Assembly: GCA_039519185.1 (NCBI GenBank)
Contig: CM076846.1
Coordinates: 124,562,182 to 124,626,181, forward strand
Direction: 5' to 3'
Source of the DNA: Astragalus membranaceus
Taxonomy: Eukaryota; Streptophyta; Magnoliopsida; Fabales; Fabaceae
Length of the DNA stretch: 64,000 nt
Part shown: positions 33,319 through 46,069 of the stretch, in pieces
How positions within the stretch are numbered: the first letter of the stretch is position 1
Layout: each line of letters begins with the position of its first letter
The notes under the pieces: model-generated
What the model was told of the DNA's origin: nothing
The model's input: the letters and a program-made list of their open reading frames with translations, nothing else
Databases searched by the model: none
Made by a program: the position numbers and the translations under genes

Positions 33319-34484
33319 TCCCCCCTCAAATTGATGCGGGTCATCAAGGAGCATCAATTTGCTGACAAGAAACTGATGGCGTGGAGAAGGAACAGCTTTG
33401 GTCAAAATGTCTGCAACTTGAAATTGAGTATTGATATGAGGGATGGATATAACGTGATTATCATAGGCTTCACGAATTGCATGACAATCAACTTCGATAT
33501 GCTTAGTACGCTCATGAAAAACTGGATTTGCAACAATCTGAATGACACTTGTATTGTCAGCATAGAGAGATGTCGGTTCGGTTTGAGGAAATCCAAGTTC
33601 AGCCAAAAGACCACGAAGCCAAAGTATTTCGGAGCATGCCGTAGACATAGCACGATACTCTGATTCGGTTGAGGATTTAGAGACACTCACTTGCTTCTTA
33701 CTTTTCCAAGAGATCAACGAAGAACCAAGAAACATGCACCAACCCGTGACAGAGCGGCGAGTGTCGGGACACCCAACCCAATCAGCATCACTGTAGGCAC
33801 TCAACGTAAGGGGGGTTCCATTAGGAAAGAATAAGCCCCGTTGATAGGTACCGTTCAAGTAGCGAATAATACGACGAACCGCTGCCAGGTGAAGATGACG
33901 AGGAGAATGCATGAACTGACTTACTTGCTGAACAGCAAATGAAATATCTGGTCGTGTAATGGTCAAGTAGTTAAGACTACCCACGAGCTGTCGATACAAT
34001 AACGGATCAGTCAAAAGTTCACCCTCGTCACGGTGGTATTTAACATTAACTTCAAGAGGAGTATTCACGGGATTAGCGGATTCGAGGCCAGCTATAGCAA
34101 TAAGGTCGGTGGCATACTTATGCTGATGGAGAAATATTCCCTTAGAAGTAGAATGAACCTCGAGTCCAAGAAAATAATGTAACAGACCAAGATCTTTCAT
34201 TTGAAATGAGGCTTGAAGCTTTTGTTTAACTTCCTGTATGGATGCTGCATCAGAACCCGTAATGATCATATCATCAACATAAAGAAGGAGTAGAACAATG
34301 CCCGTAGATGTGCGGTGAATGAAGAAAGTCGAACCATACTGACTTTGAGTAAAAGAGAACCCAAATAGAGTGGAACGGAATTTCGCATACCATGCTCTAG
34401 GTGTCTGTTTCAAACCATATAGAGATCGTTTGAGCTTGCACACCCCCTTAGATGAAGAGAAAAGGCCCTGAGGGGGAGTCATAT
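33310..34484 (-). pseudogene. Copia RT (C-terminal part) and RNase H
   Basis: It continues the RT frame interrupted at 42573: KGVCKLKRSLYGLKQTPRAW, catalytic YVDDMIITG, then RNase H with AYSDADWVGCPDTRRSVTGW, SSTESEYRAM and YADNTSVIQIVANPVFHERT. It ends at 33310, a few codons into the LTR, after DDPHQFEGGCE. No internal stop is seen. It is called a pseudogene only because the Ogre-like insertion separates it from the rest of pol. Confidence 0.94.
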
Positions 34485-37243
34485 TGTCATACCCTAATTT
34501 TGTCCGGCTAATTTAAAGTTTACTAGAAAAAAATCTAAAATATTGTGTTTGTCGTTTACGCGTGTCATTCCCGATCATGTGCAGGTTTCATTCTCGTTGT
34601 GCATGCGTGTCACTTGTCGTCGTGTACGAGTGCTCATTTTAGTACTCGTTATTTTATTGTTATAGGTATTAGCTTAATAAGAAAAAGTAATAAAAAAAAT
34701 CAGATTTGAATAATTGCTTTTTTATTATTATTACTATAATCAGTTTTTTGTTTACAAATAAAGAAGCCAACTTTAGTACATACATGTAGACAAAAAATTA
34801 AATACAAAATAGTACAAAAAAAAAAATTAATTAAAAAAGCAAAAACTAAATAAAAAGCAAGGCAGCACAAGTTGCTGTTCCTTGCTGAAAATCTTTTTGA
34901 GCATTATGCCAAAGCCCATTTCTTCATCCTCTTTATTGTCTTCCCATTCTTGGCACCAACAATGCTGGCCTTGCAAACAGCAGTACCACCACCTCTGCTC
35001 CACTACTCTGCCTTCTCTGCAAAAGCATAACAGCACCATTTTTGTCTCATTGATTTGCACCCTCTATAAAAAACAGAAACAGAAACAGCACAAAGGGGGG
35101 GTGGACAGCAAGCAAAAATCAAAGAAAAACACAGAGTAAAATTGGGGAAGAAAACAATTGTAATTAGAAGCAGAAAAAAAAGAAAGAGCTTGAAAGTGGT
35201 GGTTGCCACCGTGCACCACTACCCCTAGCACCCAAGCAACCACCACCCCCTATCAATTTCACCACCCGCGGCCACCTCATCACCACTGTCAACCTTCACC
35301 ATAACCACCACCAAAACCACAACAACTACCATCCCACGACCTCACTCCCCTCCCACGACCAACCTTCACCATGGCCACCACACCCTCTCTCTTCGCGCAA
35401 CCACCGTGAACCCCCCCCCTCCACCTCTGCCGCTCTTCTCCCTCTCCCTCTCACCGTCGCAAACCACTGCCGTAGTCACCCTCATACCAAATAGCCACCA
35501 CACTCTCTCTCTCCTCGCAAACCACCGCCACCATAAACGCCACCACCGTCAAAAACCCACTTTTCACCACCAAAACCACTCAACAACGAACCAACTACCA
35601 CCCACCACTGTCGCAAAATAAAAGCTCCAAACCTTTAAGATCACTATCGTAAGTCATACCGTGAGCCTCCCTCTCCGCCGTCGTTGTCGCTCACCGTGGA
35701 CAACCCACCACCAACGAGCTTCGAGGGAAACAACCATCTTGCCGTCGCGTCGCCATCGTTCTCCCCAGCCTCGTCGTCGTGTCGTACGACGTCTTCTCTC
35801 CTTCTCGCAGATCGCCTTTTTCCCTCTCCGGCGAACGAACCTCCTTCATCGTCGCTGTCGTACACCGTTGGTCACCATCGCAATCCGTCTCCCTCTTTCT
35901 CTCTCCACCGTGAGCTTCTCGTCCTCCCTCTCTCTCCTTTTTCTTGTGCGGCGCTGGAGTCACAGAAATCAAAAATTTAGGTTTCCTTTAATTCATTTGG
36001 TTTTCTCATATATGGGCCTCCTCTCTTTATTTTAAATTTTAATTTAGCTTAATATTTACACCCCCATATTTTAATTGTACAGTGCCCCCTCGTCTAAATC
36101 CAAATTTGCAGCAGGCCAGCGCTGCAAGGCCCAGTCGCTGGCCAGCCTTCCCAAAAACAAGTGGTGTGAATCCGGCTCTGCTAACTGCCCCCACCCCCCC
36201 TCTGTTACTAATACAGCCCCTTTACTGCTAACTGCACCTTTTTTATTACTGTTTTGCAGTCAACTAGGTCTTTTTTTTAATTATCTCCCCTTATTTTTGC
36301 CGCTCATCCAAACCATTTTTACCAGTAATATTAATAAAAAAATCCAACAAACAATTTTTTTTTCTAGAACTACGTAGCATTTGATTCTCTACCAAGAGAT
36401 ACGTAGGAGCAGGGCCACGCCCCTGTCAAGCGCAAAAATAAACAATTTCCATTACCTTTCTTTCTTAATTCTTTTTTTACAAAAAACCACAAAATATAAA
36501 TAGGGGACTAAGTCGACTGTACAGTCAGGTTAGTCTACTTTTTAGGACCACGAATGGACCGTTACGGATCATGTCCTAAAATCCCTATTTAAAATGAATA
36601 ATTTCTAAATTAAAAAATACAAACACATCTCTTTCATTTCAAAAATCAAAAATCTTATTTTCAAAGTAGGGGATTAAGTCGGTCGTACGGACGGATTAGT
36701 CATCGTTTTAGGATAAGTGAACTGTTGTCCTTCAGAGCCCCAGCGCTCCTTCAGCCCACAGTGGCCCTTCAGAGCCCCAGCGCTCCTTCAGACCCCCAGT
36801 GGTCCTTCAACACAGATCACACAGTCTTAAAACCCCTATATTAAAAAACACCAACCAACAAACGTTTTCTACCAAGAACTACGTAGCTTTGATTTCTCCA
36901 TCGCACCTGGAGATACGTAGGAGAGGGGGCCCACTCCTGTCAAGCACAAAAAACTAAAATTTTTATTAAGTCTTTTTCTTTCAATAAAAGGGTAAAAATT
37001 AACATTTTCAAAATTAACATTTTTTTCCTACAACTAATTAGCAGGTAACCTTCCTTAGGAAGGATGTCGTGGGGTGCTAACACCTTCCCCATGCATAACC
37101 GACTCCCGAACCCTAATCTGGTCTCAAGGACCTTTATCCATTCCAAAGGGATTTACCGATGTTTGCCCTAAAAATTAAACGTTGGTGGCGGCTTCATTTT
37201 TGAACCTTCGAGGAATCCTCACCCGGATTTTTCGGTCGCTACA
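34485..37243 (+). repeat. 5' LTR of the Ogre-like element
   Basis: 2759 bp. It includes a CAC-rich stretch (35200-35600), a duplicated CCTTCAGAGCCCCAGCGCTC unit (36727-36800) and two copies of an ACTACGTAG...ATACGTAGGAG...CTGTCAAGC block (36368-36432 and 36877-36946). Open frames across 35406-36035 are compositional, with no family match. Confidence 0.88.
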
Positions 37244-37245
37244 GC

Positions 37246-37264
37246 TGGCGACTTCACTGGGGAC
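37246..37264 (+). other. Primer binding site of the Ogre-like element
   Basis: TGGCGACTTCACTGGGGAC lies two bases after the LTR end. Ogre elements have a similar TGGCGACT...GGGGA site attributed to tRNA-Arg. The exact tRNA was not verified. Confidence 0.75.
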
Positions 37265-40200
37265 ATTTTAGAGAGTCAAGCCTAGTCTAATTAGTTGTAG
37301 GATTAATTGTTGATTTAATGATTATTTTTACCCTATCCTTTTGTCTTTTATTCTTGCATATTATATTATTTTCATGTGATATGTAAACCTTAGGATAGAA
37401 GACCATTATGTTTGTATATGTGATTATTCTTTTATTTTTTTGCCAATTATTTTCTTTTATGTATATAAACCCTAGGGTAGAAGACTATTATTGTTGTATA
37501 TGTGTTTGTTTGTTTTGCAGCTTGGGGGGTATTCCTGATATTTTGCTCCTTCACACACTCCACTATCACACTTTTGCACACACGTGAGAATAGTCCTATA
37601 CCCGGACTAGAGCATAAACTAAGTTAGAACGAGATTGCGTAGTAATGGCCCTCTGGATGTACGTCCAGCTTGGTGGTTACGAAAGTCTCACCTAGAGTTT
37701 GGTCCCTTCGAGGGTGCTATCACTTTTAATAGCTTGCCTATTGTTGCGGCTAGCGTTCTCGAACGGGGTCGTTGGCTCTAGGAACCTTATTAGGACCTTG
37801 TAGAGCTACCATTTGAAAGGTTCACCTAACAGACAAGCCCTAGACTTATTCTCTAAGGAACCCTCGTAGGACACAAATGAGCCTCATATCCCTGCATTTA
37901 AACAAACACTGATACATTTTTCCAGTCTTCTTAAAAGAAAAAATTTCAAAAAAATCATATGTTATTTTGGCAATTTATTTTTTTTAGCATACCTCATGCA
38001 TTTTTACCTTTTCCTTTTTGCATAGCATAAAAAAAAAATTATTGCACATTAACATTTCATTTTTCATACATTTCTATGACCCAGGGGAATTGTAAGACTT
38101 TCTTTCTGACAAGATGGATCAAACATTTGCATTAATAAATCGTAAGTTTATTTCAGTTCGGCGTCAAATAGAAACTTACAATTTCCCCGGCATAACACGA
38201 AATCATACATTTGCATTTCATGCACACATTCGTCCATGTAAAAAAAAATCAGAGCAAAAAGAGCAAGTTGGTTCGTCAACACTTATGCGTCTGGTTTCCC
38301 TTCTCCAAAAAAAACAAACAAAAACATTCAAAATCATGTCAAGCATCATGCATTCTTTTCTTTCCATGCATTAAAAAAAATCACTGCGAGTGTCATGCCT
38401 TTTATTTCCTCGCACAAAAAGAATAATTTTTAGTCATATAACGTGAGCATCTCAATATGCACTGACATTCATACATAATCATTCAAAATCATTATAGCAT
38501 AGCGTAGGCATCACATCATTTGTAAAGTCATGAATTACATTTCAGAAAAAACATATCATTCATACATGTTGCCATCCTAGTTTAAATGCATCAACTCCAT
38601 GTTCGTGTATCATTTTCCCAAATAAAACAAAAAAAAAATCATTTCATTATAATTGTATAATTCGTCATTGAATAAATCAAAAATAAGAGTCTGCATACAT
38701 GTTGCACTACCTCTTGAAAAATAAAAATAATTGCATTAGGATCAAACATTTATTTCTTCATGCATACATGCATTTGCATTTTCCATACATATCCGTCATC
38801 ATGGGCATTATATTTTGCTAGAAAATAAAAAAATCACCATAGAACGAATCACTTGTTTTCATATACATCTCGTTCTCATGGTACTAACATGCATATCATC
38901 ATCATCCAAAAAAACAAAGACACTATATATTTGCCCAACCCGCATCATCTTGCATACTCATATAGAAAAAAATATACTATATTCATTACTCCTCTTCGTG
39001 CAAAAAAAATATAAAAATAAAAACAAAAGCTCTTCATGCTTAACCACCTCGAATGCATTAGTCATCTTGCATGCATCATTTCCAAAAAAAAAGAAAATAA
39101 AAAAAATAATGCCACTTTCTTGCATTATTCATCAGCATATTGCAATGCCTCCGAAAAATCATTTTTGGATAGTCAATCTTTTCAAGTGATCATTCACATT
39201 CCATGCATCTGCATTATGCAACATCATTTGTTCATTCATGCATTTTTTTTCTAAAAAAGAGATAATAGAAAAAGCCACGAGCACAATTAAAAAATTGTGA
39301 TAAACATTGGTATATCTCATTTAGCATGCACTTCCATTCACAAAAAAATCATCATCAAATAATCTAGAAATTTCATCATTAGCAACATCATGAGATGCAT
39401 GTAAAAACATAGCCTTCATACATCATTTCACTCATCCTAATAAATAAATAAAAAACTGCTGTTTCATCGATCATTCATACGTTATTTCATTCCCCGTTTC
39501 AGCATGCATCACTTCACAAAAATTACGTAATTATTTTCGCATCATTCAAAAGATACGCCTTTATTAGCATTTCATTCTGATACATAAATGAGGTCATGCA
39601 TCAGTCACATGCTGCATTGCCCCAAAAAAAATGATTTAGAATAAGCGGTCTTTTCAAGTGATCATTCATGCATTTACATCTGCACTTTCATCATGCATAT
39701 CTATAACCACGTGTTCCTTCATGCATTAGGACACGGGGGCATGTAATTTGATTATCCCTATTGCATACGCATAGTTAACCTTTTTTTTAAAAAAAAAACA
39801 TCATGCATTCATAATAGAATAAAGTCGTTGATCCTTTCAAGTGATCAGTTCCTCCATGCATTTCATACATTTGCATTTTCATCGTACATATCCATCATCA
39901 TGTGTTCATTCATACGTTACATTCCGAAAAAGGAGAAAAAAAATGTAACAGTATTTCATTATTCTTTCATCATTCATCATAACTGAAAAATGTTTGCATC
40001 ATTATCATGTTGCAAAGTCATTTACAATAATTGTTTCTTTGCATACTTGACATAGCATTTCATTAGAATCAAACAATCATTTTTCACTGCATGTGTCGTT
40101 TTCTAGGAGAAAAAAAAACAAAAAAACGTGTCATCACTCTTTTCATACATCATTGAGCATCAATGAGAAACTTTGCACCTGTTACATGCTGTATTGTCTC

Positions 40201-40967
40201 TTAGAAACCAAAATCATGTAAAATAATTATTCCTTTGAACATCTTAGATGTCGCTGGAGTCAAACAATCACATGCATTTCATGCACTTACATCTTCATCA
40301 TCCATGCCCATCATCATGTATTAAGTTCATCTATCACATTTTGTCTCATTTTCTAAATAAAAAAACCCCATGAGCATACTTTTTTTCAAAAAAAAATTGA
40401 TGAGAGATGAGACGAAGTTGATTAATCTTCTTTGGAAAAGTTTAGATTAGCTACAAACTCAAGGTTTTTTTCAGACACTCAATTTTCAAAAAAGGGAAGA
40501 TATTCACTGTTTACAGCTCGTTCACAATTTTCTTCAGCAAAATGACGCATCTCATCAGTCCCATGACAAATGATCCAAATGGTCCATTTTGTTAACTAAG
40601 GTGTTATCAAAATTTCTTCTATCATGTCGCTAACTATGTTAACTCTCTCTGAAGCATTCGTATAGTGAACTTGTATGCAACACGCATTTACTCTTGTTTG
40701 AGTCAGTTAGTGTCCATATCTTTCCCATCATCATTCCTTGTTCATGTCCAGTCCCACCCCGACCATCCCATAAGGTGCATGTTCTCCACACAAGTACCTA
40801 GTTAACCATTTGATTTGTTCCCAATGATGAAATTTCATGAGCTAACACTTTAGGCCCCAAGCTGGGGCAAATTTGTGATCACTAGATATCTTGTAAACTT
40901 TGTATTTCCCTGATGTATGTCCTTTGCAAAAAAAACCAAATAAGCTTGTTAGGTTGAAAACTCGCAC
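37265..40967 (+). other. Non-coding internal region of the Ogre-like element
   Basis: The first 650 bp (CCCGGACTAGAGCATAAACT, CTAGAGTTTGGTCCCTTCGA) looks like the Ogre leader. From about 37950 to 40400 the sequence is a long, irregular, CAT-rich tract with dozens of ATGCAT, CATTCAT, CATACATT and TTTGCATT words mixed with A runs. No gag or pol is present. The tail at 40720-40960 is ordinary sequence up to an abrupt junction with the truncated 3' LTR. Confidence 0.75.
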
Positions 40968-42572
40968 GATCACTATCGTAAGTCACACCGTGAGCCTCCC
41001 TCTCCGCCGTCGTTGTCGCTCACCGTGGACAACCCACCACCAACAAGCTTCGACGGAAACAACCATCTTGCCGTCGCGTCACCATCGTTCTCCCCAGCCT
41101 CGTCGTCGCGTCGTACGACATCTTCTCTCCTTCTCGCAGATCGCCTTTTTCCTTCTCCGGCGAACGAACCTCCTTCATCGTCGCTGTCGTACACCGTTGG
41201 TCACCATCGCAATCCGTCTCCCTCTTTCTCTTTCCACCGTGAGCTTGTCGTCCTCCCTCTCTCTCCTTTTTCTTGTGCGGCGCTGGAGTCACAGGAATCA
41301 AAAATTTAGGTTTCCTTTAATTCATTTGGTTTTCTCATATATCGGTCTCCTCTCTTTATTTTAAATTTTAATTTAGCTTAATATTTGCACCCCCATATTT
41401 TAATTGTGCAGTGCCCCCTCGTCTAAATCCAAATTCGCAGCAGGCCAGCGCTGCAAGGCCCAGTCGCTGGCCAGCCTTCCCAAAAACAATAGGTGTGAAT
41501 CTGGCTCTGCTAACTGCCCCCCCCCCCTCTGTTACTAATACAGCCCCTTTACTGCTAACTGCACCTTTTTTATTACTGTTTTGCAGTCCACTGGGTCTTT
41601 TTTTTAATTATTTCCCCTTATTTTTGCCGCTCATCCAAACCATTTTTACCTGTAATATTAATAAAAAATATCCAACAAACAAATTTTTTTTCTAGAACTA
41701 CGTAGCCTTTGATTCTCTACCAAGAGATACGTAGGAGCAGGCCCACGCCCCTGTCAAGCGAAAAAATAAACAATTTCCATTACCTTTCTTTCTTAATTCT
41801 TTTTTTACAAAAAACCACAAAATATAAATAGGGGACTAAGTCGACTGTACAGTCAGGTTAGTCTGCTTTTTAGGACCACGAATGGACCGTTACGGATCAT
41901 GTCCTAAAATCCCTATTTAAAATGAATAATTTCTAAATTAAAAAATACAAACACATCTCTTTCATTTCAAAAATCAAAAATCTTATTTTCAAAGTAGGGG
42001 ATTACGTCGGTCGTACGGCCGAGTTAGTCATCGTTTTAGGATAAGTGAACTGTGGTCCTTCAGAGCCCCAGCGCTCCTTCAGCCCTCAGCGGCCCTTCAG
42101 AGCCCCAGCGCTCCTTCAGACCCCTAGTGGTCCTTCAACACAGATCACACAGTCCTAAAACCCATATATTAAAAAACACCAACCAACAAACGTTTTCTAC
42201 CAAGAACTACGTAGCTTTGATTTCTCCATCGCACCTGGAGATACGTAGGAGCGGGGGCCCACTCCTGTCAAGCACAAAAAACTAAAAATTTTATTAAGTC
42301 TTTTTCTTTCAATAAAAGGGTAAATATTAACATTTTCAAAATTAACATTTTTTTTCCTACAACTAATTAGCAGGTAACATTCCTTAGGAAAGATGTCGTG
42401 GGGTGCTAACACCTTCCCCATGCATAACCGACTCCCGAACCCTAATCTGGTCTCAAGGACCTTTATCCATTCCCAAGGAATTTACCGATGTTTGCCCTAA
42501 AAATTAAACGTTGGTGGCGGCTTCATTTTTGAACCTTCGAGGAATCCTCACCCGGATTTTTCGGTCGCTACA
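40968..42572 (+). repeat. Truncated 3' LTR of the Ogre-like element
   Basis: Its 1605 bp align base for base in length with 35639-37243 of the 5' LTR at a few percent divergence. The first 1154 bp of the LTR and the polypurine tract are missing. The breakpoint is GATCACTATCG at 40968. Confidence 0.9.
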
Positions 42573-42577
42573 CATAT

Positions 42578-44486
42578 AAATATCTTCATTCAGGTCGCCA
42601 TGAAGAAAAGCATTCTTGACATCCATTTGGCGGAGAGACCACCCATTAGAAGCAGCTATAGCGAGCACCATTCTAACAGTAGTCATTTTAGCAACCGGTG
42701 CAAAGGTCTCATCATAATCAATACCATATTCCTGCCTGTTGCCTAAAGCAACCAATCGAGCCTTATACCGATTGAGAGATCCATCAGAATTCAATTTCAC
42801 AGAATAAACCCATTTACAGCCGATGGGTTTGATACCAGGAGGGCAAGGAACAATATCCCAGCTGAAGTTGTTCTGAAGGGCCTGAAGTTCCTCATTCATG
42901 GCATTGACCCAAGACACATCTTTAACAGCCTGTGAGTAACAAGTAGGAATAGATGTGCCAGTTAGAGAAGCAGTTAAAGCAGTATGTGAGGAACCAAACC
43001 TGTCTGGGGAATATCTGTCAGGTGCTCGAGACGTTCTACCAGAACGCCGTGGTGCCGGCGGTACAGGATCAGAATCAGGATCAGGATCAGGAGCAGGATC
43101 AGGATCAGGATCAGGATCAGTGTCGAAAGGGGAAGTGGGAACGAGTCCTGTTTTATCAAAAAATTGCGGAAGCATAGCAATATCATTCAAACCAGGAGAA
43201 GAGCAACGAAACATAGACTGATTATCGAAAAAAGTGACATTCCTAGAAATGCGAAAACGACGGTTAGAGACATCATAACACACAAAACCCTTATGAGACT
43301 GACTATACCCCATAAATGCACATTGGACAGATTGTGCTCCAAGCTTATGTCTTTCAGTGGATGGGAGGTGCACAAAACATACACACCGAAAAGTATGTAA
43401 ACTACTGTAATCAGGCTGAGTTTTAAAAAGGCGAAAGTGAGGAGAATCAAACCCAATCACCGTGGAAGGAAGACGGTTGATCAAAAAGACAGCTGTGGAA
43501 AGAGCCTCCACCCAGAATTTTGATGGAACAGAGGCCTGGAGAAGTAAGGTACGTGTCACATCAAACAAATGACGATTCTTACGTTCTGCAACACCATTTT
43601 GCTGAGGGGTATTGGGACAAGATCGTTGAGACAGTATACCTTTTTGCTGTAAGAACTCCTGAAACTCATGAGACATATACTCACCACCTGAATCAGACCG
43701 AAGAATTCTAATACTGGTTTGGAATTGATTTTCAACATACATCAGAAATTTCTTAAACATAGAAAACACTTCAGATTTAGATTTAAGAAAATAAATCCAA
43801 GTAAAACGGCTATAATCATCGATAAATGTGACAAAATATTTATAGTGAGCGTGAGAAGCAACAGGAGAAATCCCCCAAACATCTCTATGAATCAACTCAA
43901 AACACGTAGAAGCACGATGTGCACCAAACGGAAAAGGAAGTGTTTTACTTTTAGCTAATTTGCAAACAGAACATGAAATAGAGGTACTAGAATCTATCAG
44001 TTTAGTACCTAACACACCAGTCTTAAATAAGTGAGACAAAACAACAGAGTTTGAATGGCCCAATTTCCTATGCCAATCCTGACATGCATTCAAAACACTA
44101 TTACAAGCAAGAGATAAATGATTTGAATTAAACTGGAGTGGAAACACTCTTCCAACTTTAGGCCCCTTTGCGATAACCTTCCCTGACACCCGATCCTGCA
44201 CAAGACAACCAGCCGGAGTAAGATTAACATCACAACCTTCATCCACTAATTGACCAGCAGACAATAAATTTGAGGCAAGTCCAGGTGCTACCAGCACATT
44301 TCTAAAAGTATAATTTATGTCACCAACATTCATTATAGGAAGGGTACTACCATTAGCAATTTGAATTTTTTGATTACCAATACAAGAATGTAAATTGTGC
44401 AGGAGTTCAGAGGAACCCGTCATGTGATTCGATGCACCAGAGTCAAGTAACCAAGCAATGAAAGAAGACATACTAGTAATACCCAA
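42578..44486 (-). pseudogene. Copia protease, integrase and N-terminal RT
   Basis: From 44486: protease LLDSGASNHMTGSSELLHNL, GAG-pre-integrase (DWHRKLGHSNS, CSVCKLAKSKTLPF), integrase core (LIHRDVWGISP, RSDSGGEYMS, E in NTPQQNGVAERKNRHL), then the RT start (PIGCKWVYSVK, RYKARLVALGNRQ, QMDVKNAFLHGDLNEDIYM). An unusual Asp-Pro repeat, about eight DP units, precedes the RRSGRTSRAP motif. The frame is cut at 42573-42577 by the Ogre-like element and continues at 34484. The gag frame differs by a one-base deletion in a T run near 44490. Confidence 0.94.
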
Positions 44487-45472
44487 GGCAGAAAAACAGA
44501 TAGTACCATTTGTTGAATTAATTCAGGCTGAAGAGCACCACCATCAGATGCAGCAGGGATGGAAGGACCAGCAGCAGAGCTAGATACACCAGTGGTGGAA
44601 GGACCAGCTGTAGAGCTAGTAGTGGCATGAAATGCCTGTACCGGACGCTTAGTCGGTCGAGGAGGACGTGTAGGACATGCAGAGATGATATGACCCTGCT
44701 GTTTGCAGTAATTGCAAAAAATTTTAGGACAACTACGAGCAACATGTCCAAATTGTTTGCAAGAGAAGCATTGAGTTTGGCGCATATCAAGGCCCACGCC
44801 TCTATTCTGCGCAGCATATGCAACTGTCACCAGTTCAGAATGGACGGGATCATGAAGCATGTTTCCTTGAGTATTAAGACGTTGTTCTTCCCTGAGCAGT
44901 TCACCAATACAGATATCCAAGGAAGGAACAGGGTTCCTATTCAGCAGAGCACCTCGAACGGCATCAAATTCTGGACGAAGTTTCATGAGAAATTGATCCC
45001 GTTTACTAGTATCATAAACATCACGAACGGCCGACAGAGACGCCTTGGGAACAGCAGCATATATAATAGCAGAGTGTTCTGTCCATAAGTTCATAAAACC
45101 AGAATAATATTCTTGAATAGACAAATTACCTTGTTTGTAGTTGACGATCTCTAACTCCAGTTGAAAACGCTTGGCTGTATTGTCCTGGTTGTAAATACGC
45201 TGCAAATAATTCCACATTTCTTGAGCAGTAGAAAATGCTCGCAAATTATTGATCATCTGAGGATCAATAGTACTGAGGATCCAAGAAATAATCTGAGCAT
45301 CCTGGACTTCCCACGCGTCTAAGGCGGGTTTATCTTCTGGCGCCTTAGAAATCCCATCAAGGTGACTCCATAATCCTTTTCCTTTGACATACATCTTGAA
45401 TTGAAATTCCCAAGCAGCATAATTCTTGCCAGTAAAGCGAACACAAAACTTATCTCTTCCTTCCGAAGCCAT
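44420..45472 (-). pseudogene. Copia gag with two zinc knuckles, frameshifted into pol
   Basis: It starts MASEGRDKFCVRFTGKNYAA at 45472. It has the UBN2-type gag (WEFQFKMYVKGKGLW) and two CCHC knuckles (CFSCKQFGHVARSC and CNYCKQQGHIISAC), both with all zinc ligands. Copia gag and pol are normally one frame. Here gag ends out of frame with the protease because a T run near 44490 is one base short, so the tail after IQQMV is spurious. A purine-rich leader fills 45473-46055. Confidence 0.92.
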
Positions 45473-46055
45473 TAAAAAATTACAAAAGAGGAACAGAACC
45501 GTGAACTATGCTGGAAATCGCAAACAGAGAAGAACCTAGACTGAAAACTCAAACAGAACCCAGGAGAATCGAAGAGAACAAGGAGAACCAGGCAAATCAA
45601 AGAGAACCAGGAGAAACCGAACGAACAGACGAAGAATCGAAGAGAACCAGGCGAACAGAGAACGCGAGCAGAACAGATTCAGAAATCCAGAGACTCGCAA
45701 GAACAGAACAACCAACGGCGAGCACAACAACCAACGGCGACGGCGCACCACGAAGCGCGAACCACGACGCGCGAAGAGATCGCGCACAGAACGGCGCACA
45801 CCGAAAGAGATCCGAACCGAAGACGAAGAGATCCACAGAACGACGCACAAAACGGCGCACAAAATCGAAGAGATCCACGAAGACGAAAAACCACGAACGA
45901 AGAACCAAGAGGATCCGAACCGACCAGAATCAGCGAACACGGAGATCTCCTTCTTGAACCAGAGGATTCACGGAAAAAAAAACCGAACCACGAACCAGAG
46001 ATCCACAACAGAGATCCACGAACCAGAGAGACCGAAATCACAGGGATGATCGCAA

Positions 46056-46069
46056 CCCTACTGATACCA
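46056..46069 (-). other. Primer binding site of the second copia element
   Basis: The minus strand reads TGGTATCAGTAGGG, directly after the LTR end, complementary in its first nine bases to initiator tRNA-Met. Confidence 0.88.

Larger units (their letters stand above)
34485..42572 (+). mobile_element. Ogre-like LTR retrotransposon lacking gag-pol, 3' LTR truncated
   Basis: The 5' LTR runs 34485-37243 (TGTCATACCCTAATTTTGTC to CGGTCGCTACA), followed by a tRNA-type primer site. The 3' LTR is reduced to 40968-42572. The perfect target duplication CATAT lies at 34480-34484 and 42573-42577. The internal 3.7 kb has no recognisable gag, protease, RT or integrase. CTACGTAG...GATACGTAGGAGC and the primer-site region resemble legume Ogre elements. 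It is non-autonomous or rearranged. Confidence 0.88.

Noticed and set aside
35406..36035. His/Ser/Pro/Arg-rich frames of 71-124 codons, repeated at 40900-41364
   Set aside because: They lie within the Ogre-like LTRs. Their presence in both LTRs reflects repeat identity, and the residues reflect CAC/TCC composition.
36727..36810. Duplicated CCTTCAGAGCCCCAGCGCTC motif as a regulatory operator
   Set aside because: It lies inside the LTR and is a simple ~42-bp tandem unit; no evidence for a binding site beyond repetition.
45508..46041. Arg/Glu-rich plus frame and Ser/Leu-rich minus frames up to 149 codons
   Set aside because: They read the purine-rich untranslated leader of the second copia element.
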